NCBI RefSeq assembly: GCF_033115175.1
Contig: NC_084837.1
Span: forward strand, 12,166,266 to 12,230,265
Direction: 5' to 3'
DNA from: Lepus europaeus
Taxonomy: Eukaryota; Chordata; Mammalia; Lagomorpha; Leporidae
Length of the DNA: 64,000 bases
A model generated the notes under the pieces. It was not told the origin of the DNA, did no database searches, and saw only the letters and a program-made list of their open reading frames with translations. Position 1 is the first letter of the stretch. Each line of letters begins with the position of its first letter. Both the position numbers and the translations under genes were made by a program. Below are positions 11,560 to 19,610 of this stretch, piece by piece.

Positions 11560-12858
11560 GCAGGGCAAGAAGCAGTCCAAGAAGAGAGAAGAGGTAGGGA
11601 AAGAGTCCATTAAGGCTCATCCAAAAGAGGCTTTTTTGGAGTACACACTAGATTACCTTGGAAACCAGAAATAAACACCTTGAACATAAGAGTTAGCACA
11701 CAAAATCCGCACATAACTTAGAACTATTTAACAGAGCTAAAAAGAGCTTACATGACCTAACTTTAGAAATGGCAGAGTAACCCACTAAGCAGACACTGTT
11801 AAAGAGAGACACTATAGTTTTTGCAAAAGCAGATCTGTAAAAGAAACAAGTTTAAAGCATATTAAGGACATATAAAAACTTGTAAGACCACCTTAGCTGG
11901 AAAGCAAAAACACGAATACAACATAGGTCCGACATCATCTACAATATTTTAACACACTGCATAATTTAAATAGACTTAAACAGTTGTTACTTTAACAAAT
12001 TTAGAGTCCCATCCTTTGAGAGTTCCAGGGATCCTACTGGAAGTCCCAAAGTTGTTAGACTCCATTTGAGAATTTAAACTGTTAGAGAGTCAACCGCCTA
12101 GCCAAAAACTAGTACGTATAACCTGAATATTTTAACCAAAGCTGTGGGGTAGATCTGATCAGAGTTAGGTAATCACTTAAACATTAAAGGCAGACAAATC
12201 CAATAAAACACGAAACCTTCAAGACACGTGCAAACTCTTAGATAAGTTAACTACAGCAGCACAGAAAAGAGCTGGTCATCAGCATAGAAGCCCGTTGCTT
12301 AGGACAGGGAAACACATCTGAAACAAAACGGCAGGGAATGAGAGGCTTCCGTAGTGCTGGAGAAAAAGTTTCATTAACTGCAAATAAAGACTCATTAGGT
12401 TGGAAAGGGTTAATGGATGAAGGTTTTTGTTCCTTTAGGTAAGGCCAGTGGTAGCCAAAGGCATTTTTTCTTCCTAGTGAGGACAGCATTGAATTGTAAA
12501 TGGAGAGGAAAAAAGCAGCCCAAGGACTAGTCTCCCCTAGAGTATCCGGCTGTGGTCTGCAAGGGTGCAACAGGCTACACTGACTGGAAGAGAGTGCAGA
12601 GAAAGGCCGTGGTCCCCCATTTACAGGGAAGACTGTGCACGTCGGGGCCTAGTAGGACTGGCTGTGAGGTTGGGTAGGCACGCTGTTTACAAGATGGCGG
12701 CGGGTGATTTAAGGGAGGGGAATAACCAAAAAGGGGTGGCCACATGGGCGGAATTGGAGGCGCAGTGCCTTGAGGCAGTGTTGGGCTTTTAGGGGTTGCT
12801 GCCACACCTGAAGGCTCCACCTTAGTTTTAACTGCCTCTGGGGATTTACGAGCCTCCC
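11560..12858 (-). other. 1.3-kb unassigned segment of provirus A
   Basis: It occupies the place of nucleocapsid, protease, reverse transcriptase, RNase H and most of integrase, but I recognise none of their motifs. From 11560 to 12250 it is A/T-rich with stops in all frames; 12560-12830 is GC-richer and holds an AAGATGGCGGC YY1-type motif at 12691-12701 (plus strand). It may be a captured or VL30-like non-coding segment. The minus-strand open stretch 12247-12570 shows no family resemblance. Confidence 0.6.
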
Positions 12859-13446
12859 TCAGGCCAGTGCAGGCCTTCCCTTTCCTCCTGCTCCTTGTGG
12901 ATCCTTTTTGTTGTAAATCCTTTCTGCCTCCTTCATTAAATCTTGTATAGTATATCCCTGAAGCCCCTCTAGCCGCTGCAATTTATTGCGGATGTCCGGC
13001 GCTGACTGTCCTATAAAGGACATGATTACATCTCCCTGCCGGTCCTCTGCCAGGGGGTCAAACGGGGTGTACATACGGTAGGCTTCCATTAATCTTTCTA
13101 GGAAGCCTGCCGGCGTTTCCTCAGCCCCCTGCACTACTGCACGTACCTTGGCCAAATTGGTGGGGCGCTTTCCAGCCCCTCTGAGACCCGCAAGGAGAAC
13201 CTGGCGGTAAAGACGAAGTCGCTCCCTACCAGCAACGGTGGTGTAGTCCCAATCAGGACGGGTTAAGGGAAACGCCTCCTCGATTTCGTTTGGCAGTAGG
13301 GTCGGTCGGCCATCTGCTCCAGGGACGTTTTTCCGTGCCTCGAGGTAGACGCGCTGCTTTTTCTCAGTAGTGAGGAGGGTCTGCAGAAGCTGCTGACAAT
13401 CATCCCAGGTGGGCTGATGAGTCAATAAAATTGACTCGATCAGCCC
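12859..13446 (-). pseudogene. gag: gag capsid fragment
   Basis: About 190 codons of gammaretroviral capsid with no start of its own (an in-frame TAG lies just upstream and the first tracked codon is TTG). It contains the major homology region ([14 protein letters not shown] near 13140-13180) and the region after it ([25 protein letters not shown]). The N-terminal capsid domain is cut short and nucleocapsid is missing. The frame stays open although it can only be translated through readthrough or an upstream fusion. Confidence 0.9.
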
Positions 13447-13480
13447 AGTCAGAGCCTAGGGGTCTTGAGAGAAAGAGGGG

Positions 13481-13816
13481 TTATGGGTTTTCCAATTGTA
13501 AAGATCGGAAGCAGAGAATGGCCAGTACTGCATCTGGCCAGCCACCGAGCGAAGAGGAAAAGCCTGCGAAGTCCAGACGCTTCCCGAGCCCCCTGCCTGC
13601 CCCCGACGGAGGCGCAGGCGGCTGGAGGGCGGGGAAGGCGCTGAGACTTCTTCCCCTGCCCTCGTGGAATCGCGCGCGTTCTCGAACGTCCTTCCAGTGA
13701 TCTAGAGTGAGACTTAAAGGGGTGGTTATTTGTTGACCCTTGCGTGTAAGGATTTCAGCCCAAACAAAAAGAACAGCCAATGCACAGACATATACAGTAA
13801 GCAAGACAAAACACAT
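13481..13816 (-). pseudogene. gag: Broken gag matrix with upstream hydrophobic leader
   Basis: A 111-codon frame starts at an ATG at 13816 and encodes a very hydrophobic segment (residues 2-20, CFVLLTVYVCALAVLFVWA) leading without a stop into a gammaretroviral matrix start ([15 protein letters not shown], from residue 27). The codon at the usual Gag start (13739-13741) is AAG, so ordinary Gag cannot start there and only the leader-bearing form is open. An N-terminal hydrophobic extension recalls glycosylated Gag of murine-type gammaretroviruses. The frame soon turns into a Gly/Pro/Ser-rich p12-like stretch and stops at 13481; capsid resumes in another frame after a deletion. Confidence 0.75.
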
Positions 13817-14152
13817 GGCTAGGACAAATCGAACGCTATTGCGCTATTTTTGGGAGCGGCTGCCTGACCAGCCCTCCCCGGGAAGGAGGGAGACTTAGTC
13901 TCCGACCCACCTCCAGACCACCCCGAGTGCGTCTTCCGGGGGAACAGACCGAGGGTTTCCCCTCATAACCCGGAGCGTCCTCCGGGTAACGGGCCAGGGG
14001 TTGCTGGGCACGCCTGCCTCCCCCACTGGTCCCACAGAGTCAGGTCAGATACTGGCCAGTCAGAATACTCAAGACGAAGACAACAACAGACAGAAAACAC
14101 TTAATTATACCTCCAACTGGTCCGCAGAGAATGGGTCTGAGGGCGACCTCGA
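13817..14152 (-). other. Provirus A leader (5' untranslated region)
   Basis: GC-rich leader between the primer site and the first ATG in the gag frame. It contains a possible splice donor GGAG|GTATAA at 14111/14110, at the same place as the stronger donor of provirus B. The packaging signal would lie here. Confidence 0.6.
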
Positions 14153-14170
14153 GCCCCACGTTGGGCGCCA
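14153..14170 (-). promoter_or_regulatory. Primer binding site, tRNA-Lys1,2 type
   Basis: Two bases inside the 5' LTR the minus strand reads TGGCGCCCAACGTGGGGC, complementary to the 3' end of tRNA-Lys1,2. That primer is better known from beta-like and lentiviral elements, yet the gag, integrase and env remnants here are gammaretrovirus-like. Confidence 0.9.
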
Positions 14171-14172
14171 AA

Positions 14173-14741
14173 TGTTGGGCCCCTCAGTAGTAGAGATGCC
14201 CACTTGCTCGAGAGGACGCCCAAAAACCCAGACTCCAAACCAGCTGATGCAAAAAGCATGAGGTATTTATTGTACGTTTGCGCAAACGGGCCCCTCACCT
14301 CAGGCAGTGAGGAGCCTTGAGCGGCAGTTTTACACAGGTTATATAGACAACGAATTAGCATATTCCTAACGCATGCATAGGATTGGTCAGTTCAGAGGGA
14401 CCGTTAGCATATGGGAGAATGCTGGCGAAGAATGCTGGTGGAGAGTGCTGGTATAAAATGCAGAGGTGGCACGGGATTGGTTGGTTCGGAGGGACAATTA
14501 GCATACCGGAGAATGCTGAGGGAGAGTGCTAAGGTGTTACAGGATTGGCCGGTCGCAGTGACATCATAAGTGTGCGCCTAGAGACCCTCCGAAGGGAGGG
14601 GCAGCTCTGCTCTGGGGCGCGCCCAGAGGTTTCCTGGAGGGGAAGGGCAGTTCTGCTCTGGGTAGCATCTAACCTCTTAAGAAGCCCCTGATATTTGCCC
14701 AGGCCTAGTTTCCTGTCCCTCTCCCCCATAAGGGTCCTTCA
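14173..14741 (-). repeat. Provirus A 5' LTR (569 bp)
   Basis: Ends with TG/CA and matches 10252-10820 throughout by eye. On the minus strand there is a TATATAA box at 14339-14345 and AATAAA at 14266-14271. U3 holds two to three repeats built around a CCAAT motif and an AGCATTCTCC-like motif (about 14376-14560), likely enhancer or promoter elements. Confidence 0.95.
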
Positions 14742-15756
14742 GGGGTTCACAGTGCGAGCTTTCTCCAGCGACTGCTCTACGTAAGGGCATTCGTGCCCTC
14801 ACTGCCTAGCGCCAGGTTTTACCTGGAACAAAGAGTAAATTCTGGCAGCATTTAAGGGGGGCAGGGGTGCAGCCATGTAGCAATACTAGTGGTTTTAGTC
14901 TCTTAGTGGGCAGATGGGGAGACAGGCAGGGAAAGCATTTGTGCTGAGAGTCTGCAGTGTTTAGGCCAAGGGTGAAGCCTAGTTGAGAGAATTTGCTCAG
15001 AGAGAGAGAGAGAGAGAGAGAGACTTATATCACCCTCTGCTTCTGCTGGACCTATGGGTGCCTGCCCTTGCAAGGACATGGCCCCTGCCCAGCCAGTGGT
15101 CCTCTGAGCACTGCTGTTCCCGTCAGGTGCCATTACAATGCACAGGGACCCTTGGCGGCCAAAGGCGTGCTCAGAGGGGGCTTTGAGGGGCACGTGTGTC
15201 TGTCGGGCACCCCAGGACTGCAGGCCAGGCCCAGCGCTGGCCAGGCATTGAGGAGACGGCACTCTCACCATCTACCTGTAGTGCTGCCTCCCCCTCGTGC
15301 CCCAGCGCCTACAAACTCCCGCTGTCTCACCAGTCGGGCCGTCCCAAGGCCACCATGCTAGCGGAGTCCGAGCTAACGGGGGTGGGGGTGAGGTGAAGGG
15401 GCCACGGGAGCACTAGATGGCTGGCAGAAGCCTTCTTGAACCTCCCAATCCAGTCGGAACACAGTGAAAACTGTGTCCCCACTCAGCGCCAGACGACGGC
15501 AGTGGCACAGCCACAGATTCGTGAGACACACTAGATCATGCTTTAGGGTGGCAGACTGTATAGCCACGTGCAACAGAAGTACCTGAGACCCACCAGGGAG
15601 TCCGTGCTGTCCCAGGGAACGTGGGAGAGGCCGGCTGTCACCATGATACAGGCCCCCTTCCAGAGAATGCTGTCACCGATGAAGATGATGTGGCAGCTTT
15701 CAGAGCTACATGGTGACCTTGTTTCTTGGACATTTTAATCAGAAAGAAACTCTGAA
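14742..15756. other. Unique DNA between provirus A and a SINE
   Basis: Contains a (GA)n run at 14999-15022; nothing else recognised. Confidence 0.5.
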
Positions 15757-16106
15757 GGGGGCCAGCATTGCAGCACAGAGGTTAGCAGCTGTCTGGGATA
15801 CTGGCATCCCATATTGCAGTGTCAGCTCCGGTCTTGGCTGCTCCGCTTCAGATCCAGCTCCATGCTGATGAGCATGGGAAGCTGCAGGCGATGGCCCAAG
15901 CGTTTGGGTTCTTGCCACCTACATGAGTGACCAGGATGGAGTTCCTGGCTCCTGTCTTCAGCCTGGCCCACTCCTGAGTCCCGCAGCCCTTCGGGGAGTA
16001 AACCAGTGGATGAAAGATGCATCTCTCTCTCTCTCCCTTCTTCCCTCCCTTTATCTCTCTGTCTCTGTCCATCTCTCTGCCTTTCAAATGAATGAATCTC
16101 TTAAAG
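15757..16106 (+). mobile_element. C-SINE
   Basis: Sense, fairly diverged copy with a CT-rich block (16021-16080) and AATGAATGAATC tail. It lies between the two proviruses. Confidence 0.9.
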
Positions 16107-16304
16107 GGGGCTGGGTGATAAATGAGTGAGAAAGCTAAGGGAGCAATGGAAAAAGGAGTTACACCCAGAGATCCAGAGCCACCTGCCCCCCAACGCCCAC
16201 TTGCACTGCTTCTGTAACTAACGAAGCTGCTGTCATTGTCATCGCAGGAGCCACCCCCACACTGCCATCATCGGCACCGCAGCCAGCAGCTGAGTGCCTT
16301 CTCC

Positions 16305-16923
16305 TGTAGGACCCCAAAAATTGGTGTCCTATAGAGAGAGACCCCCAGAAGCACGAATTCCAGTCCAACCGATGCAATAAAAGCAAGAGGAAGTTTATTA
16401 CATCTGCGCAGATGGGCCAACTCTAAGCACAACAACACTCTCTGGTGCAGTGTGAGAAGAGAGGCGACAATCATCAACCGCACAGCGTATTTAAGATTGA
16501 AAACCACAATATTAGCATATCTCCACATCATTGCCAAAAATCACAAGATAAACCACAGCATGACAAATTCTCATAAGATGCATGACAAACTTCCAGGGTG
16601 AGGGGACAGAAGACCTTAAGTAGGCATAAACACGGGGTCATCATGACCAAAAACTTAACATAGCTCCTAAAATAATTATCACATGCTCCATTATCTCATA
16701 AAAGCATTAGCACATTCATCACATGTTACAAGGTCAGCTAAAGTCTAGTTATCTTAAACAAAATGCATTTTGCAAGCCAAAGCATTTTGCACAGAAGCAA
16801 AATATGCAGTTAGCTCAAGCAACTTCATTTTAACCCTTTCTATCTTAATTTTACATTCCAATTTAACCCCATCCTATCTTAATTTCACATTCCAATTTAA
16901 CCCCATCCTATCTTAATTTCACA
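16305..16923 (-). repeat. Provirus B 3' LTR (619 bp)
   Basis: Second copy of the LTR, same length and apparently the same sequence as 21304-21922. The AATAAA signal lies at 16394-16399 (minus strand), which would end both genomic and spliced transcripts. The ~34-bp tandem units are at 16836-16921. The 4-bp target repeat CTCC lies just outside at 16301-16304. Confidence 0.95.
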
Positions 16924-16940
16924 TTCCCCCCTTTTCTTTT
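16924..16940 (-). promoter_or_regulatory. Provirus B polypurine tract
   Basis: On the minus strand the 17 bases AAAAGAAAAGGGGGGAA abut the 3' LTR start, the expected plus-strand primer of reverse transcription. The 80 bp between it and the JDP2-like stop are AT-rich and carry no env transmembrane coding. Confidence 0.85.
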
Positions 16941-17018
16941 GGACAAATTTTAATCTTAAAATTTAAGTGAAATTATGGGGATAAGTTATACCATTTGCAC
17001 CGCAGCCAGCCATTAATA

Positions 17019-17537
17019 TTAGATCCAAGGGGCAGGGACACTGTCGGTGCGAACAATGCAGGTGGGGCGGCGCCGGTTCAGTACGAGAATCAGCTGCTGC
17101 CGCTCCTGCTCCAGCTCCCTGACCTGTATCTTTAGTACCGCGTTTCTGAACTCCAGCCGCTCAAACTCCCGCTGCAGGGTCTCCGTGCGCTCCTTCCTCC
17201 GGGCCCACACCGCCTTGTTCTGTTCCAAGCGCCTTTTCCTCCGCTCCTCCTGTTCGTCGAGCTTACTTTTTACAGGTTGGGGCCTCTTGTCCAGGTTTAC
17301 CTCGTCTTTCTCATGCTCCGCCTTCTTTACCACTTCTTTCTTTCTTAAGTCCTTGGTGGTGACCTCGGTGCTGATGTCCACGGCTGCGTCAGGCATGCCC
17401 AGCTTTATCTCCAGCAAGGGCACGATTATGGTCCCAATGCATTTCAGCTCCTTTACGATCAGAGCCGAGCCAGGCCGTCCGGTCAGGGGGTCTTGCCCTG
17501 GCAGAGAGCTCGTGGTCACAAAAGGGTCTGAAATCAT
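17019..17537 (-). CDS. JDP2-like: Captured JDP2-like bZIP protein with a prothymosin-alpha-like insert
   Basis: Open frame of 172 codons from the ATG at 17537; it continues in frame upstream, and the codon matching the host start is GTG at 17555. N-terminal (SDPFVTTSSLPG, DPLTGRPGSAL) and C-terminal (KRPQPVKSKLDEQEERRKRR, RPTCIVRTDSV) parts match Jun dimerization protein 2, a nuclear AP-1 repressor that pairs with Jun and C/EBP-family proteins. Between them a ~36-residue insert starts MPDAAVDISTEVTTKDL, like the thymosin alpha-1 part of prothymosin-alpha. Numbering from the GTG codon, the zipper is intact (L127, L134, L141, L148, L155), but the basic region is damaged: after N113 four residues are missing and the two conserved alanines are V116 and W117. 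The host C-terminal tail is replaced after TDSV by PAPWI and a stop. Dimerisation without normal DNA binding, that is a dominant-negative, is inferred. Confidence 0.9.
   Translation of the reverse strand: MISDPFVTTSSLPGQDPLTGRPGSALIVKELKCIGTIIVPLLEIKLGMPDAAVDISTEVTTKDLRKKEVVKKAEHEKDEVNLDKRPQPVKSKLDEQEERRKRRLEQNKAVWARRKERTETLQREFERLEFRNAVLKIQVRELEQERQQLILVLNRRRPTCIVRTDSVPAPWI
17289..17396 (-). other. Prothymosin-alpha (thymosin alpha-1)-like segment inside the JDP2-like frame
   Basis: 36 in-frame codons starting MPDAAVDISTEVTTKDL and continuing with a charged KKEVVKKAEHEKDE-type stretch. Order and spacing match the acidic N-terminus of prothymosin-alpha, including a Met where that protein starts. 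Several acidic residues are replaced by lysine. It interrupts JDP2 similarity exactly between KLG and KRPQPVK. A third host mRNA as donor is the simplest explanation. Confidence 0.75.
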
Positions 17538-17597
17538 AGCAGGCCGGCCAGGCACAGGATCTGAAACGAGTGTGGGAGCACAAAACTTTTTCTTTAT

Positions 17598-17615
17598 CCT
17601 GCAACAAAGGAGGGG
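17598..17615 (-). promoter_or_regulatory. 3' splice site ahead of the JDP2-like frame
   Basis: The minus strand reads CTCCTTTGTTGCAG followed by GATAAAG, with the exon starting at 17598. The JDP2-like coding frame follows without an intervening stop. It could be joined to the leader donor at 21246, giving a second subgenomic mRNA. Confidence 0.6.
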
Positions 17616-18144
17616 AGCCGGGTAGGAATACTAAACAGTCTTAAAGAGTCCCATCCCGAGCGGATTCCAAGAGCCACTCCCCTCAAGATAAGACTCTTAA
17701 AAGACCGTCCAGTTGTAGCTTTGGTGTTGTCCAAGTTTAAGCTGATAGGCGGCAGCCGGCCGCCTCCCCATGCGCCCACCAAATCCGCTGCCAGACACAG
17801 GTTTACAGGCACATCTCTGTGCCCTGCAGCAGATTCTATGAGCACAAAAGCAAGTCTACAGGGTAGGGGAAGTATGTTCCGCGGGATAGAAAAATTACAC
17901 AAAGGCATCAGAATTTAAAAACAGAAAATACAACAGAGACAAAAACAGAAAGCACATCATACAAATTTGGATCAATACCCGGTGCCTGTTCAGCTGAATC
18001 GACCCAAATACTTTTACACACCCTCTTCGACTTACTGTAAACATTTTACCATTTTCATTCTAGTCTAAACTAGCCATCCGGATTTAGAAACCATGTCCTT
18101 TCCTTTAGCCCTTTTTACCAACGATACTCTTTTCTTTTATGTCC
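17602..18144 (-). other. Spacer between the two captured bZIP frames
   Basis: About 540 bp without a recognised domain. The minus-strand open stretch at 17594-17908 has no family resemblance I can see. The half nearer the C/EBP-epsilon-like frame is AT-rich. It may hold captured untranslated sequence or residual viral DNA. Its end supplies the pyrimidine tract for the next 3' splice site. Confidence 0.4.
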
Positions 18145-18816
18145 TTAACTTTTAATTTCTGTACTGACCAATGACAACAAATTTATAATAGCTTTCAAAC
18201 ACCTGCGCAGGATATCCAGCTCCTGCGTGAGCTGCCTCACGCGGCTGCGCAGCTGCTCATTTTCTGCCATGTACTGTTGCATCTCCAGGATGCGCCGCTT
18301 GGTCTTGTCCCTGCTCTTGCGCACGGCGATATTGTTGCGCTCCCGCCGCAGCCGGTATTCCAGGCTGTCCTTTACTTCCTCCTTGTCCTCCTGCGAGGGG
18401 TCAGCCGGGGAGGGCGCCTTGAGGGGGCTGTTGGGGGGCACGATGGTGGCCACGGGGGCCTCGGGGACGCCCAGGGGCTGGCCTGGTGCCGTCAGGGTTG
18501 GGGGCAGGTGCACAGGGGGCACAGTGGTGGCCAAGGGGGCCTCGGGGACACACAGGGGCTGGCCTGGTGCCGTCAAGGTCGGAGGCAGGTGCACAGCCAT
18601 CTGCCCGCAGTGTGCCACCTGGTACTGCAGGGGATTATAGCTGCCCCGGCTGCCACCTCGGCTGCCCTCTGGCCCCCGGAGTTTCTCCCGGAGCTTCTCC
18701 TTCACAGCCCCAGTCCCAGGGTCGTTGTTAGGTGCCGACTCCATGCCAGAGAGGTCGGAGAGCAAAGCTGGGGACTGCTCCTCTTGGAAGCCTTCGAAGC
18801 CCCGGGAGGCGAACAT
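18145..18816 (-). CDS. CEBPE-like: Captured C/EBP-epsilon-like bZIP protein
   Basis: Uninterrupted 223-codon frame inside provirus B. Residues 47-74 ([23 protein letters not shown]) and 150-205 ([20 protein letters not shown], then a leucine zipper) resemble mammalian C/EBP-epsilon, a granulocyte transcription factor. The basic region keeps N161, A164, V165, S168 and R169, the DNA-contact positions. Zipper positions are Y182, L189, L196 and L203. Compared with the host family as I know it, most of the N-terminal activation region is missing (a short LLSDL-like piece remains at 18-22), a 27-residue Pro-rich unit is duplicated (75-101 and 102-128), four residues are absent just after the basic region, and the C-terminus after residue 205 is unrelated. 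It has no introns, as expected of capture from mRNA. A nuclear DNA-binding or dimerising modulator is inferred; a repressor or dominant-negative role is plausible because the activation domain is reduced. Confidence 0.9.
   Translation of the reverse strand: MFASRGFEGFQEEQSPALLSDLSGMESAPNNDPGTGAVKEKLREKLRGPEGSRGGSRGSYNPLQYQVAHCGQMAVHLPPTLTAPGQPLCVPEAPLATTVPPVHLPPTLTAPGQPLGVPEAPVATIVPPNSPLKAPSPADPSQEDKEEVKDSLEYRLRRERNNIAVRKSRDKTKRRILEMQQYMAENEQLRSRVRQLTQELDILRRCLKAIINLLSLVSTEIKS
18433..18594 (-). repeat. 81-bp tandem duplication inside the C/EBP-epsilon-like frame
   Basis: Two adjacent 81-bp copies encode 27 residues each (75-101, 102-128), both containing [12 protein letters not shown] and PEAP. 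They differ at a handful of positions, so the duplication is older than this insertion. It keeps the reading frame and lengthens the Pro-rich linker before the bZIP domain. Confidence 0.85.
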
Positions 18817-18826
18817 TTAAGCAAAG

Positions 18827-18856
18827 CCTGGCGGGGTAGGGAAGTTGCAAAAGAAT
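18827..18856 (-). promoter_or_regulatory. 3' splice site ahead of the C/EBP-epsilon-like frame
   Basis: On the minus strand a pyrimidine-rich run ends CTACCCCGCCAG, with the exon starting at 18827, only 11 nt before the ATG at 18816. Joined to the leader donor at 21246 it would put this ATG first in a subgenomic mRNA, as env is placed in simple retroviruses. Confidence 0.65.
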
Positions 18857-19139
18857 TACAACCGATCTACCGCGAGTGTGGGTTTCCATACGCAGTTTAT
18901 ATACAGAAGCCTGAACGCAGCGCAAGTCAGCACTGCCCAATTTGTTATAGTGCTGTGCCTTTCGCTGCATCCACGCCCCCGCATCCAGCCCAGACTAGAT
19001 CAATTGGGAAAACAAATATAGTCTAACACCCATGGTATTATAATCCCCCAAATAAAAACCGTCGGCGACACCTCGACCCAGTCCCCAGTGCCAGATCTCC
19101 GTTATGGTCAAAACCTCCCCTAACTGAATAAAGCTTTCT
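18831..19139 (-). other. Unassigned segment between pol remnant and C/EBP-epsilon-like frame
   Basis: About 310 bp with no recognised retroviral or host coding motif. Its downstream end is the pyrimidine-rich tract of the 3' splice site at 18828. It may be residual pol-env intergenic sequence or untranslated sequence captured with the host gene; I cannot tell which. Confidence 0.4.
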
Positions 19140-19610
19140 TTAGCTAGACCCCCTGCACCCTGGCCACCTCTGGCTTGCCCGGGAGACAAAGCTGGGTCCA
19201 TTATCTGACCCCAGTACCTTTGGTTGTCCAAATCGGGGAAACATTGGCGCTTCGTCGGAAAAGCCTTTGTCTGTTCTGAGTTCCCCATGGGTAGTGGCGA
19301 AAGCGTACCTGCTGTTCTTGTGCATTTTCACCCACTCCTATTTCTTGGCTGCACGGAGTGCTTGGTTCATAGCGATCAGCTCTGCCTGCCGAGCAAGGTT
19401 CTCGGAAGGGGGGTTGGAGATAGAAACCCATACCACTGACCTCGTTCGACCGCCTCTCACTGTTGTCCCCGTTGTACTCCGGAAGCTAGGGGGATGTCGG
19501 CTCACGTGGGCCCGTCCCGGACACCGCAGGAGGTGATAGAGTATTATCCACAGGAACCTGGGCAGGGCCTGCATTCCCAACAATATCCCCAGCCGTGTGA
19601 CGGACCACAC
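19140..19610 (-). pseudogene. pol: Pol remnant: RNase H joined to integrase core
   Basis: Minus-strand frames show two pol landmarks out of their normal spacing. An RNase H stretch (ARQAELIA near 19380, then NSRYAFATTHG near 19300 in a shifted frame) is followed within about 20 residues by an integrase-core motif (GSDNGPSF near 19200, containing a catalytic-core aspartate). The end of RNase H, the zinc-binding part of integrase and everything after the core are gone. At least one frameshift separates the two RNase H parts (19338 and 19331 belong to different frames). The remnant is non-functional and shows that the ancestor was an ordinary gammaretrovirus-like pol carrier. Confidence 0.75.

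Larger units (their letters stand above)
10252..14741 (-). mobile_element. Provirus A: internally deleted gammaretrovirus-like ERV
   Basis: A 4.5-kb minus-strand element. Viral order: 5' LTR (14173-14741), tRNA-Lys1,2-type primer site, leader, broken gag (matrix 13484-13816, capsid 12859-13446), 1.3 kb of unassigned DNA, integrase C-terminus (11311-11550), start of env (11132-11368), env-less tail, polypurine tract, 3' LTR (10252-10820). Target duplication GGGG (10248-10251 and 14742-14745). The LTRs look identical by eye. No complete viral gene remains, so it can only have moved with helper proteins. Confidence 0.95.

Noticed and set aside
12247..12570. Possible env or captured gene in provirus A (107 codons, minus strand)
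   Set aside because: No recognisable motif, and the surrounding segment is stop-rich; left as unassigned sequence.
14999..15022. SINE suspected from the (GA)n run
   Set aside because: Flanking sequence does not match the C-SINE body; treated as a plain microsatellite.
17047..17625. 192-codon plus-strand ORF
   Set aside because: Shadow of the JDP2-like gene on the opposite strand; Ser/Cys/Leu-rich complement of a coding sequence.
17594..17908. Possible third captured gene between the bZIP frames
   Set aside because: The open stretch shows no similarity I can identify, and it overlaps the splice acceptor of the JDP2-like frame.
18277..19026. 249-codon plus-strand ORF
   Set aside because: Shadow of the C/EBP-epsilon-like frame; no domain of its own.
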